Positions 23,516 to 32,640 of a DNA stretch of 64,000 nt are shown piece after piece; position 1 is the stretch's first letter; every line of letters starts with the position of its first letter. The stretch covers positions 187,444,925 through 187,508,924 of the forward strand of contig CM041782.1 of NCBI GenBank assembly GCA_023374045.1, given 5' to 3'. This DNA comes from Limonium bicolor (lineage: Eukaryota; Streptophyta; Magnoliopsida; Caryophyllales; Plumbaginaceae). The position numbers were made by a program, and so were the translations under genes. The notes beneath the pieces are model-generated. The model worked only from the letters and a program-made list of their open reading frames with translations, was not told the DNA's origin and did no database searches.

Positions 23516-23624
23516 CTTTCAGTAAAAATCAAAGACGGGGAGTTCATTCCTTAAGATCGGGCAAAACTTTTGGGTGTCACTCAAGCATCAACTAGCCTTT
23601 TCATTTCCATTACAAAGCCTAGTT

Positions 23625-23638
23625 GACGGGAGGTAATC
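23625..23638 (+). other. Polypurine tract of element C
   Basis: GACGGGAGGTAATC abuts the TG of the 3' LTR. Confidence 0.75.
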
Positions 23639-25079
23639 TGTTATACCCAAAACTTTGACCCTCGGGAAAGGGCTCAAGCGAACAAATGCAAAGACAAGGG
23701 CAAAACGGTCAAAATGCACCAAGGCGGGATTTTTCAAGGACATTCTCAGGATTTTTCTATATTCATATGACTTGTTCACTATGTCCAAACACTTCCAAAT
23801 ACCATAGTCATTATGAAAGGCATTTCTTAATTTCCTAGATGATATTTATTTAGGAAATTTAGCTTTTAATTCATGTTATAAGCTAATTAACACATGAAAT
23901 AGCCTCGAAATAGAAATAAAAAAAGCTTTCCAAAAATTAAAATAAAATTGTCACATGGTTAGCATGATTACATACAGTCATGAACCTGAAATTATTTTAT
24001 TTCGTACCTCAGCCAAAAATTTAAAAGAGAAATTCAAACATTCTTGTAATTTTCTCTCTCCTTTTGAAGATACTGAAATCAAGTTCAAATGTCATGAAAT
24101 TTTATAACAAGATGGAGGATGATTTTTAGAGACCAACACCGTTGAAAAATCATAATTTCGATTTTCCAATCATAAGTTATGAATTATGGGATGTTCCAGA
24201 TTGAAAGATTTTTATCTAATCAGTTAATTATCTAAATAACCCGATTCCAACTCTCAAACTTCCGAAAATTCGTCTTTTATCTTTGTTAAAATTTCATAAT
24301 TGTTATCGGCCTGTAATGTATTTTAAACATATTGTACATCATTCAGGCTACGCATCCATATAATTTGAGCTAAAAACACCGCCAGGAACCACCTAAAACC
24401 CGCCGTCCGTGGGTGGTCTATAGCCTAGACGCTCTGTCCGGGCCCACGGACACCCTCGGATGGCGGCGGGATTTTAATTTTTTGAAAATTTAGGATTTTT
24501 CAAAACTATGTCCAGGCCCACGGACGACCTGTCCATGGCCCCGGACTTTTCAAATTTTTGTTTTCATGTTATTTTAACCTTTCTGACTATTTAGATTAAC
24601 TAGGATCTGTGGCTTCGGACATTAGGTCTGTGGCCATGGATGGAAAAAAAATTTGACCTAATTCTGCCTCCGAAACCCTAGTTTTGGTAATTTCAATTTT
24701 CACTTTAATTTCCTGTCAAAAAATGTTAAAAATACAAAAAAAAATTAGAAGCATGCGCATTTAGGTAAAATGAACTCGTAAAAAGCCGTAAATAATCTAA
24801 GTAGAGGAAAAACGACCTAGGAGGGGTTATGAAAGTAATTTAACCCTAAATAAGTCGAATACCAAGCCCCCGAACCTGAACTCTCATTTCCTAATTTAAT
24901 CTAGGTTAAAATTAATTAGGCGGCGACTCTAATAGGGTCTAGTGAGCTAACTTAGGCTTTAATAATTATAGGTATATGATTTAGTTATTAAACTTAGGTT
25001 ATAAGTGGACCTAGAACCTGACCAGATCCTAATCAACCAGAATCAACATAGGATAGTGGTTCAAAAATCGAGGCTCACA
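23639..25079 (+). repeat. 3' LTR of element C (1441 bp)
   Basis: Starts tgttataccc and ends ...ggctcaca. It lacks about 300 bp found in both B LTRs, including the TATA box and the possible intron donor. GTCCG cluster at 24404-24640. The right target duplication would start at 25080 (gtagg), but its partner is outside the window. Confidence 0.9.
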
Positions 25080-26339
25080 GTAGGATAACAAGAACACCTT
25101 ATTTCCAACAACCCGATAACATCACAAAGCAAAAAAAAAAATAAACACTCCCAAATTAAGACAGATGTCAACAACACAAAAACAACCGGCGTACACATTA
25201 GCATTAGAAGGACGCCTTTCCTGTTCATCATCAACCACAAACCATCATCGACTTTACTACAACCATAGACCATAGCAATCGAGCTTTTAATTCGCTTTTG
25301 CATGTCCATCGAAAGGATGATACAGATCACCAACAACAACTGATCGAGATTGCTTTATTCTATCAATTCTATATCTATCCTTACATTGGGCAGATAAAGC
25401 ATATGAGAGTAGAGCATCAGCTAGAGAAAATTGATGATCACGTCACATTCCAACCAGCTCAAAATCATCAACCAGCATGCGGTGGATAAGTCCTTTAAGC
25501 TGCCCCGATGACTGCATGCAATGAATAAGTCCTTCAAACTTCTCTCCAGCTTGCCAAAATATCATCACCGCCACAGTGTCGAGGAAGAAACAGGCACGGG
25601 TGGGTTGATTGCTGACAATTGATTACAGAAAGTTTATTGCATCCGTCGAAGCTTTCATCTCCTATTCAACTTTTCCTTCGCCACTTACGAAAATTCGACT
25701 GCTGCCCCTTCTGCCATCATAGTCACCATCACCACCACGTACTCTGCCCAACTCTAAAAAACCGGCCCTTAAAACATATTAGAGGTTAACCTCATACTCA
25801 CATGCAAACCCAAAACCTCCATAGATGGGGAATCTAAAGGACAAAAATAACAAGGAAAGATAAAGAAGATAGCTATGAAAACTAGAATAAGAAACTAGGG
25901 AACCTAATAAAAGAGAAGAGGACAACGAAAATAAGAAATCCAAAAGGAAAAGATCTAGAAGAAAAAAATACAAAGAAAGGGATAGAGGACGAGTCAAAAA
26001 TCAGGGGAGAAAAAGTACATAGTTACCACAGCAAGCAAACCTCCATCGAAGGGGGATGTAAGTTACATACCTCGTAACATCAATAAAAATAAAAAGTATT
26101 GGATAGCCATGAATATAACTGGCAATGCAACATCTATTCTTTTCATTTGTATGACCATTTCAAGATTAAAAAAGAAACATATCTTCACTCCAGCTCAATA
26201 TCATCAAAAAATTGAAACAACCATTGGGCCTGAGAAGGATAGTACACACCAATGACATGCTACTAAAATTGCTTCTAACATGTTTCATCGGATAGTAGTC
26301 AACCGTGAACTTGGCTGGTCATTTCCAAACCATTTTTGT
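25080..26339. other. Unassigned sequence between element C and the mariner relic
   Basis: No gene, RNA or repeat that I recognise. It may include the 3' flank and terminal repeat of the mariner-like element. Confidence 0.4.
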
Positions 26340-27301
26340 TCATGTATGGAACTTATATCGTTTAGATCTCTCATCTATCATTATTTCTTTCAAGCACGAT
26401 TGTAGAGTCAAGAAAAGATTATTCACTTTAAATGTTGGGTATTATTTGTACGCCTTCTCAACTACAACAATGAGCTCATCAATATTTAGTATGCACTCTT
26501 TATGTTGTAAGGATTTGATGAAATTGAAGAAAACAAGATATAAAATATTCATGTATGGCAAGTTAGCTGGTTAACAAGTTAACTGAATGGCAAACCCATT
26601 TTGCAAGGTATCCCATTGAAGTTCCTCATCGTTAAACCCAACATGTGCTCTAGCGTTTTCATATTGGATAAAAATAGTCTTTCTGTGATCCTCTTTTGGC
26701 CACTTTGATTGAATTGATGAAAATAATATTTTCAATTTAAAAATCTGAAATATTTTCTTTTGTCATTGACATAATAGATTATGGTTCCAAAGTTCTGACA
26801 TCTTACATCTCCTTATGAGTGGTTCTTTGATGACAAGAGGAAATGTTCCTAGCTTTTCAAAGAATAATTAATTGTCTTGATTACCGAATCTTGGACTTGC
26901 TATAGCTGCCAAAAATACAAAAATATTATCTTTTTGACGAAACTTTTACTTTGACATGACCGCAAGGGCTCTTCTTCTAGAAGGAAGTAGTATGTCCTAG
27001 ATTTCTTTGTCATGTAAAACCACTTCTCATCCAAGTGAACGACATTGCACATTTGTTGAATCTTGACTCATGAAAAAGACTCGTAGAAACAAGCATTGAT
27101 ATGCAAAACCGAAGTGGTGCCAATTTGTTTTTCGCCTTTAATATACTTTTATCGGGTTTGAGTGACACTGAGACAAACCTTTCTTCGAGCGTGCATGCAA
27201 AGTGACATGGCTAACTGGTAAAGCTGGAGCTAATGATGTTAATTTTTGGCTTTGATTAAAAAAAAACTTTAGATGAGATTGAAGCATATTTCAACTCTAT
27301 T
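26340..27301 (-). pseudogene. Mariner-like transposase relic (C-terminal two thirds)
   Basis: Reading the minus strand with frame changes gives a plant mariner-like transposase in order: LTSLAPALPVSHVTLHARSK (helix-turn-helix part), NVVHLDEKWFYMTKKS (first catalytic Asp), YYFLLEEEPLRSC, a LAAIASPRFG-type stretch, IFIQYENARAHV, LQHKECILNIDELIVVVEKA and VNNLFLTLQSCLKEIM. The enzyme would cut and paste DNA using three Asp residues. Here the second position (usually QQDNARTH) is Glu and the third region (usually PDLNVLDLGFF) reads PYMNILYLVFF, so it is dead. Several stops and frameshifts. Its upstream part continues at 36505 after element D. Family assignment is by motif recognition. Confidence 0.8.
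27297..27301. repeat. Left target-site duplication of element D (ctatt)
   Basis: Matches ctttt at 36500-36504 with one difference. The mariner relic continues across both copies, which fixes the insertion point. Confidence 0.7.
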
Positions 27302-28272
27302 TGTTACAACCCATAGTTTTCGCTGCATTTTATTCGTCACAAGTGGTCTTATTTTTATTTGCTTGGATACAGGACATGGGAGTCCTTTTGATTAAAGACA
27401 AGGACGAAGGAGTCTTTCTCCCCTCTCCTCTTATTTATGGTGAGAATTAACATTTCCTATCTATTAATTCATTAATTCCCTAATCAGTAATACCCACTTC
27501 CAAATCACGTTCATATCCACTCACCTATTTCCGTTCGATTTTGAAAACTGAAGACGCTCTTCTCGCCACTCTTCTTTTCTCTATTTCTCTCTCTCTCTCT
27601 CTCAAAGTTGCGTGCATTCGAATACCCAAGTTCTGTTGTTACCTTCCTGCAATCCGAGTTCGGCTACTGATCCTTCCTTCTTGCGAGTTCCGGTTTGTAT
27701 TAAGGTAAGAACGTCAGATTATTTCTTCCCCAATTCGTCGGTTCTTGAGTTTTCCCCTCTTTAATCGTTCTGTGATCTGATTTCCAATCAGCGTTGGTTC
27801 CTGTGCCCCTGTCGGTTTCACCTGCTGTCGGCTTCATCTGCTGTCTTGTTGTCAGATTTAGGTAAGGGTTGCGATTGTGTTCTGCGTTTCAGTCTCGGGG
27901 TTTAAGGGTCACGTTTCTAAAATGGCAATTGTTCTGCGAATGTGCTTGTTCAGTGTTTGGGAACTACATTGCTGGTCTGCATTGCTGGAACTGTGTTGGC
28001 TTGGGCACTGCATCAGATTCGGATTTTTGTCTACTAATCGTGAGGTAGGTGGCTAATGGATTCAATTAGTGTGTTCAGCCTTGAGGAGTTTCATTCCGGT
28101 TCTGAATTCTGATTGTGTTCTATCTTTGTTTTGTGGTTGCGAACTGTCTGTTTAACGGTGCTTTAATGCCTACAAACCCCCAAGGTTGTTTTCTGTAAAT
28201 TGCCTTTGTCTTGGTTGTTTTTGAACCTCTGTTTTGGTGTGAAATTCGTTTCTGAAAACTGCACATTTTGGT

Positions 28273-28719
28273 ATGTCCGAGCTTTGATGTTCGGACATGC
28301 CCTGTTACGCCTGTGTTTTCTGAGTTTTTCGTTATGTCCGGACTTCCGTCCGAGCTTTGAAGTTCGGACGGGGTGCGAGGACGAGTCCAACTTACAAGTC
28401 TCGAATGGTGTCCGAACTTGTAAGTCCGGACAGAAGTTCAGTCACACCCTTCTGCATTCTCTGATTTTGCTTTGACTTGTGTCCGAACTTTGTTGTTCGG
28501 ACACATGTTCGGACATTACACGTGTTTGTTTTCCGAAAGCCGTCCGAACATCCGTCCGAGCTTAGATGTTCGGACACCTCTGCCTCTGCCTCTGTTTAGA
28601 AGTTCGACCTGTGTCCGAACTTCCATGTTCGGACACATGTTCGGACATTCGTCTGATTTTGCCTTTCGAGTCTCGACTTGCGTCCGAACATTGATGTCCG
28701 GACACAAGCTCGGACATGG
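28273..28719. repeat. GTCCG/CGGAC inverted-repeat cluster, D 5' LTR
   Basis: More than fifteen half-sites. Clear stems include GTCCGAAC-ttccat-GTTCGGAC and GTCCGAAC-tttgtt-GTTCGGAC. Relative to the 3' LTR copy (35185-35634) it has one extra unit near 28690 and lacks one near 28273. Confidence 0.85.
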
Positions 28720-28933
28720 TACTGTTTTGACCTTAGCTTGCTCGTTTGAGCTCCGTTTTGACTTCCGTTTGCAGGGTTGGATTCCCCTTCTGATTTCCAA
28801 GCTATCTATGTGCTTTATGGTGCCTTTGGTGCACATATGCTTATCTGTATTTAATCTTATGTTTTGGGACCTAGTTATCTCTGTATCTGAACCTTTGGAT
28901 GGCTGGTTTAGCTGTCTCGTAGCGTGCAATATA

Positions 28934-29172
28934 GGATATCCTTCTGTTTCACGGGTGATGTTCCCCATTCTGTTCACAGGTGTTCCACCTATTCTGTTTA
29001 CGAGTGAGGTTTCCTCGTTCTGTTCACGAGTTGTTGCTCGTTCTGTCTATATGCTGTGATTAACTAGGGTCCCCTTCTGTTTCTGCTTCTGTTGCTTTTG
29101 AACTCTGATTAGTCCTTTTGTGTTTGGACTTCTGTTTCTGGCCTATGTCATGGTTTCCTTCTGTCTACCTCT
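28934..29172 (+). repeat. Stem-loop chain with TTCTGTTCAC spacers, D 5' LTR
   Basis: Successive units: GGATATCC, GGG-tgatgtt-CCC, AGGTG-ttc-CACCT, GAGG-ttt-CCTC, GAG-ttgttg-CTC, GGG-t-CCC, AGTCC-(10)-GGACT and GG-ttt-CC. Each is followed by TTCTGT or a longer form such as ATTCTGTTCAC. Stem sequences change from unit to unit and the pairing is retained. Confidence 0.7.
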
Positions 29173-29228
29173 ATTTTGATAACATTCTGTAAATGTTTTG
29201 AGCATGCTGGTCGATGAAGTTGGTCATC

Positions 29229-29278
29229 TACTGGGCATAGTTGTTTGCTCATTCCCCTACTTTATCTAACATTGCAGA
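29229..29278 (+). promoter_or_regulatory. Acceptor-like block in the D 5' LTR
   Basis: TACTGGGCATAGTTGTTTG, CTCA, CCCC, a pyrimidine-rich run and ACATTGCAG. Together with the upstream GTAAGA/GTAAGG sites it could bound an intron in the LTR leader (inference). The 3' LTR copy is near 36137-36186. Confidence 0.45.
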
Positions 29279-29595
29279 TTGATTAGCGAGGAACGTCTTC
29301 CTTCAGCTTCCGGAGCTTTGCTATGTTATTTTAGTTTTGAGACGTTTATACTTTGTCTTTGTGGCCTGTGGGCCTGACTAGTATTTGACTTTGCGTTTGA
29401 TCTTTGTTCTGTATTAGGGTCTGAGAGTACCCCTTTGTATTTGCTACGCTATACTTATTTTTACAAGTATTCGTTTGGGCCTTGTTTTGTTTATCTGTTT
29501 GCGTTCGATTATTAGAGTCTAGCGTTATTTTGTAATAATACACGGCGTGTAATACCCCTAACTCCTAGGCCAGTGTTTGGGGGTGTTACATTTAG

Positions 29596-29606
29596 TGGTA
29601 TCAGAG
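29596..29606 (+). other. Primer binding site of element D (tRNA-Met type)
   Basis: TGGTATCAGAG lies 5 bases after the LTR end. Confidence 0.88.
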
Positions 29607-29703
29607 TTCTGGGTTCTAATCTGCTAGGATTTTAAGTTAGCCAGTCAGTCAGAGACGTTAGTACTAGTGTCTGAGTCCAATTGCCTGCTGTTGGACTTTC
29701 AGA

Positions 29704-30735
29704 ATGCCGCCAAAAAGAGCTCTAGGAAATGTTGCTGATGCTGTTCAGCAGTTTATGATACAGCTCATGCAGACGATGGCTGCAGGGGGTAGACCCGTTG
29801 GAGGAGGACCAGTTGACGGACCAAGCCCAGCTGGGGCTGATGCTGGAGGCCGGAATGTGAAGGCGCTTCAGGAATTTTTGAAGCTGAAGCCCCCTTCCTT
29901 TGATGGGGCTGGAGATCCTCAGGAGGCCAGTCATTGGTTGACTGAGGTAGAGGACTTGCTGCGAGTTATGGGCTCGGAGGAGGAGCAGAAGGTGGACTTC
30001 GCCACCTTTCTTTTCAAGGCCGAAGCCAAGGAGTGGTGGAGGTCTGTGATGGGGAAGTTCCCACAGCCATGGACGCGGGACCAGTTCACAGGGGAGTTCA
30101 ACAAACAGTTCTACCCCGATGTGTGTAAGGACCAGCGCATTCTGGAGTATAACCGGCTGCGCCAGGGGCGCGATATGAGTGTGGAGGAGTACGTCAGGAA
30201 GTTCATCAGCCTATCGAAGTTCGCACCTGAGCCAGATGAGCATAGGAAGGCCAGGAAGTTCGAGAGTGGCCTGAGACCAGATATCCGTTCTGCTGTGACG
30301 CCTCTGCGTCACAAGACCTTCAGGGACGTAGCTGACATTGCCCTATTGGTGGAGGCCGATCTGAATGGCCGCCAGTCTGGGAAGGACCAGAAAAGGAAGC
30401 AGAGGCCCGACGACACTGATAGGAGTGATCAGTCTGCTTCTCAGAAGAAGCAGTCTACTGGAGACCGCCCTAGAGACAGTTCGAGAGATAGAGGTGGTTC
30501 ATCCTCAACGTCATCCGCCCCGAAGTGCCAGGCCTGTGGCCAGTTTCACCGAGGGTGAGACTACTATAAGAAGTCAGGAGCCTGCTTCAAGTGCGGCTCC
30601 TTAGATCACAGAATTGCTGACTGCCCTCAGGCTGAGAGGAGCAGAGGCAGCTCAGGAGGTGGGACTGGAGGATCTGCCTCAAAGTCCAGGGATCGAGACC
30701 GGGCTGAGCAGAAGAAGCCCCAAGGCCAGGCTAGA
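29704..30735 (+). pseudogene. Element D gag (one stop in the zinc region)
   Basis: The start ATG gives MPPKRALGNVADAVQQFM, as in A. Residues about 50-200 form the retrotransposon gag domain (LKLKPPSFDGAGDPQEASHW, EWWRSVMGKFPQPWTRDQF, NRLRQGRDMSVEEYVRKF). A basic Ser-rich linker follows, then a first Cys pair (KCQACGQFHRG), a TGA at 30556-30558 and the CCHC zinc knuckle [14 protein letters not shown] at 30583-30624 in the same frame. Gag packages element RNA, and the knuckle binds it. The TGA sits where A has Arg in the aligned segment, which fits a CGA-to-TGA change at a CG site. Confidence 0.9.
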
Positions 30736-31350
30736 GTGTATGCGATGGCTGGAGAGAGAGACCGATCCACTGACAGAGTTGTCACAGGTATTCTCCAGCA
30801 GTCTTCTCGTTCTGTTTTCTGTTTGTTTAACTCTGGAGACACCCACTCTTTTATTTCTGCTGAGTTGGTGGGTGAGCTCGGTTTGCCTGTTGTGCCTCTG
30901 GGTGTTGAGCTGTGTGTGCATAGTCCATTGGTTAGGGACTCTTCTATGCTACTAAATTCTGTTTGTAAAGATAGTCTTGTGTTAGTCAGAGATAGGACTC
31001 TATGTGCTAACCTCATCCCCATGGAGATGACTAGTTTCGATGTGATTTTGGGCATGGATTGGCTTGCTGCGCACCATGCCCACATTGATTGTGCTGCTTC
31101 GAGAGTCACATTCGAGGAGCCGGGTCAGCAACGCCTATTTGTAGCAGGGAATGGACTCCCGTGCTCGCCGCCAGTTATTTCAGCCACGCAGGCGTTCCGC
31201 CATTTGAGGAAAGGATGCCAGGGATATCTGTGCTACATCCCTGAGATTCGCAAGGATGCGAAGTTGGAGGAGATTCCAGTGGTCAGAGACTTCCCAGATA
31301 TGTTCCAGGATGACGTACCTGGGCTTCCCCCTATTAGAGAGGTGGAGTTT
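30736..31350 (+). pseudogene. Element D aspartic protease region (active site altered)
   Basis: [20 protein letters not shown] leads into the active-site region near 30826, read as FNSGDTHSF. The family norm at this place is F-D-S/T-G-A. Here the catalytic Asp is Asn, and the Ala after Gly is Asp. The second half keeps [20 protein letters not shown]. The protease would cut the polyprotein into Gag and enzymes. With the Asp lost, self-processing is unlikely. The reading frame itself is open through this part. Confidence 0.85.
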
Positions 31351-32640
31351 TCGATCGAGCTCGCACCTGAGACTCAGCCAATTTCTAAGGCCCCCTACCG
31401 GATGGCGCCTGCTAGGCTTAAGGAATTGAAGGTTCAGTTGCAGGAGTTGTTGGATAAGGGCTTCATTCGCCCTAGTGTGTCACCTTGGGGTGCGCCTGTT
31501 CTGTTTGTCAAGAAGAAGGATGGTAGTATGCGTTTATGCATTGACTACAGGGAGCTCAACAAGGTTACCATTAAGAATAGGTATCCTCTCCCACGCATTG
31601 ATGACTTGTTCGACTAGTTAGCAGAGGCTAATGTGTTTTCGAAGATTGATCTGAGGTCCGGTTATCATCAGCTGAGGATTAAGGCAGACGACGTGCCTAA
31701 GTCCGCCTTCGGGACTCGTTATGGACATTACGAGTTCCTAGTGATGCCATTCGGTCTGACAAATGGGCCTTCTGTATTTATGGATATGATGAACAGAGTC
31801 TTCAAGCCGTTTTTGGACCAGTTTGTGGTGGTGTTTATTGATGACATCTTGGTGTATTCCAAGAGTGCTGAGGAGCACGAGGAGCATTTGAGGACCGTTG
31901 TCCAGACTCTGAGGGAGAAGGAGTTGTACGCAAAGTTGAAGAAGTGTGAGTTCTGGTTGGATCAGGTGGTATTCTTGGGACATGTGGTCTCTAAGGATGG
32001 TATCTCCGTGGACCCGGAGAAGATTAGAGCTATTACAGAGTGGGCCAGGCCCACTAATGTGGGAGAGATCCGTAGCTTCCATGGACTAGCGGGCTACTAT
32101 CGTAAGTTTGTGGAGGGCTTCTCCAAGTTGGTGATTCCGTTGACTCGTCTACTGCAAAAGGATGTGAAGTTCGAGTGGAGTGAGGCCTGTGAGCAGTGTT
32201 TCCAGGAGCTGAAGAAGAGGTTGACTACCGCACCGATTCTGACCCTTCCAGAGGGTACTGACGGACTGGAGGTGTTCTATGATGCATCCCATAAGGGACT
32301 TGGGTGTGTTCTGATGCAGCATGGGAAGGTAGTAGCGTATGGCTCTCGTCAGCTTAAGCCATACGAGAAGAACTATCCGACCCACGACCTGGAGTTGGCT
32401 GATGTGGTTTTTGCGTTGAAAATTTGGAGGCACTACCTGTATGGAGCAGCGTGTAAGGTGTACACAGACCACAAGAGCCTCAAGTATTTGTTCACTGAGA
32501 AGGAGTTGAACTTGAGGTAGAGGAGGTGGCTAGAGTTGCTACATGATTATGATTTGGAGATCCTCTACCACCCGGGTAGGGCGAATGTTGTTGCTGATGC
32601 GCTCAGTAGGAGGGGTCCGTCTGGAGCCGTTTGTGCTTTG
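31351..32640 (+). pseudogene. Element D reverse transcriptase and RNase H (two stops)
   Basis: The RT begins around [14 protein letters not shown] and contains [21 protein letters not shown], a TAG (31615-31617), [13 protein letters not shown] and the catalytic [12 protein letters not shown] (31834-31845 encodes F-I-D-D). RNase H follows with [33 protein letters not shown] and DHKSLKYLF, then a second TAG (32518-32520). A has Gln at both stop positions, so each fits a CAG-to-TAG transition. The enzyme would copy element RNA into DNA. All catalytic residues that I can see are present. Confidence 0.93.

Larger units (their letters stand above)
1..25079 (+). mobile_element. Element C: Tat/Ogre-type gag-only LTR element, split by A and B
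   Basis: The left edge is outside the window. What is seen is the 3' end of its 5' LTR (1-378), a tRNA-Arg-type primer site, a short leader (400-541), a large interruption (element A with B inside it, 542-18139), then the rest of the interior (18145-23638) and the 3' LTR (23639-25079). The leader before 541 and the sequence from 18145 join into the same order found uninterrupted in element B near 9600-9700, which proves continuity. The interior has only a decayed gag and no protease, reverse transcriptase or integrase. The element is therefore a non-autonomous member of the Tat/Ogre lineage, presumably mobilised by a relative with pol (inference). Confidence 0.85.
27302..29590 (+). repeat. 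5' LTR of element D (2289 bp)
   Basis: Starts tgttacaaccc and ends ...gggggtgttaca. A CT-repeat (about 27585-27602) and strong donor-like GTAAGA (27705) and GTAAGG (27862) sites lie in its first quarter. The GTCCG cluster, stem-loop chain and acceptor-like block follow in that order. Confidence 0.95.

Noticed and set aside
25779..25997. Leu/Ser-rich 72-codon frame on the minus strand, resembling a membrane protein
   Set aside because: Purine-rich low-complexity DNA gives such products. No flanking gene signals.
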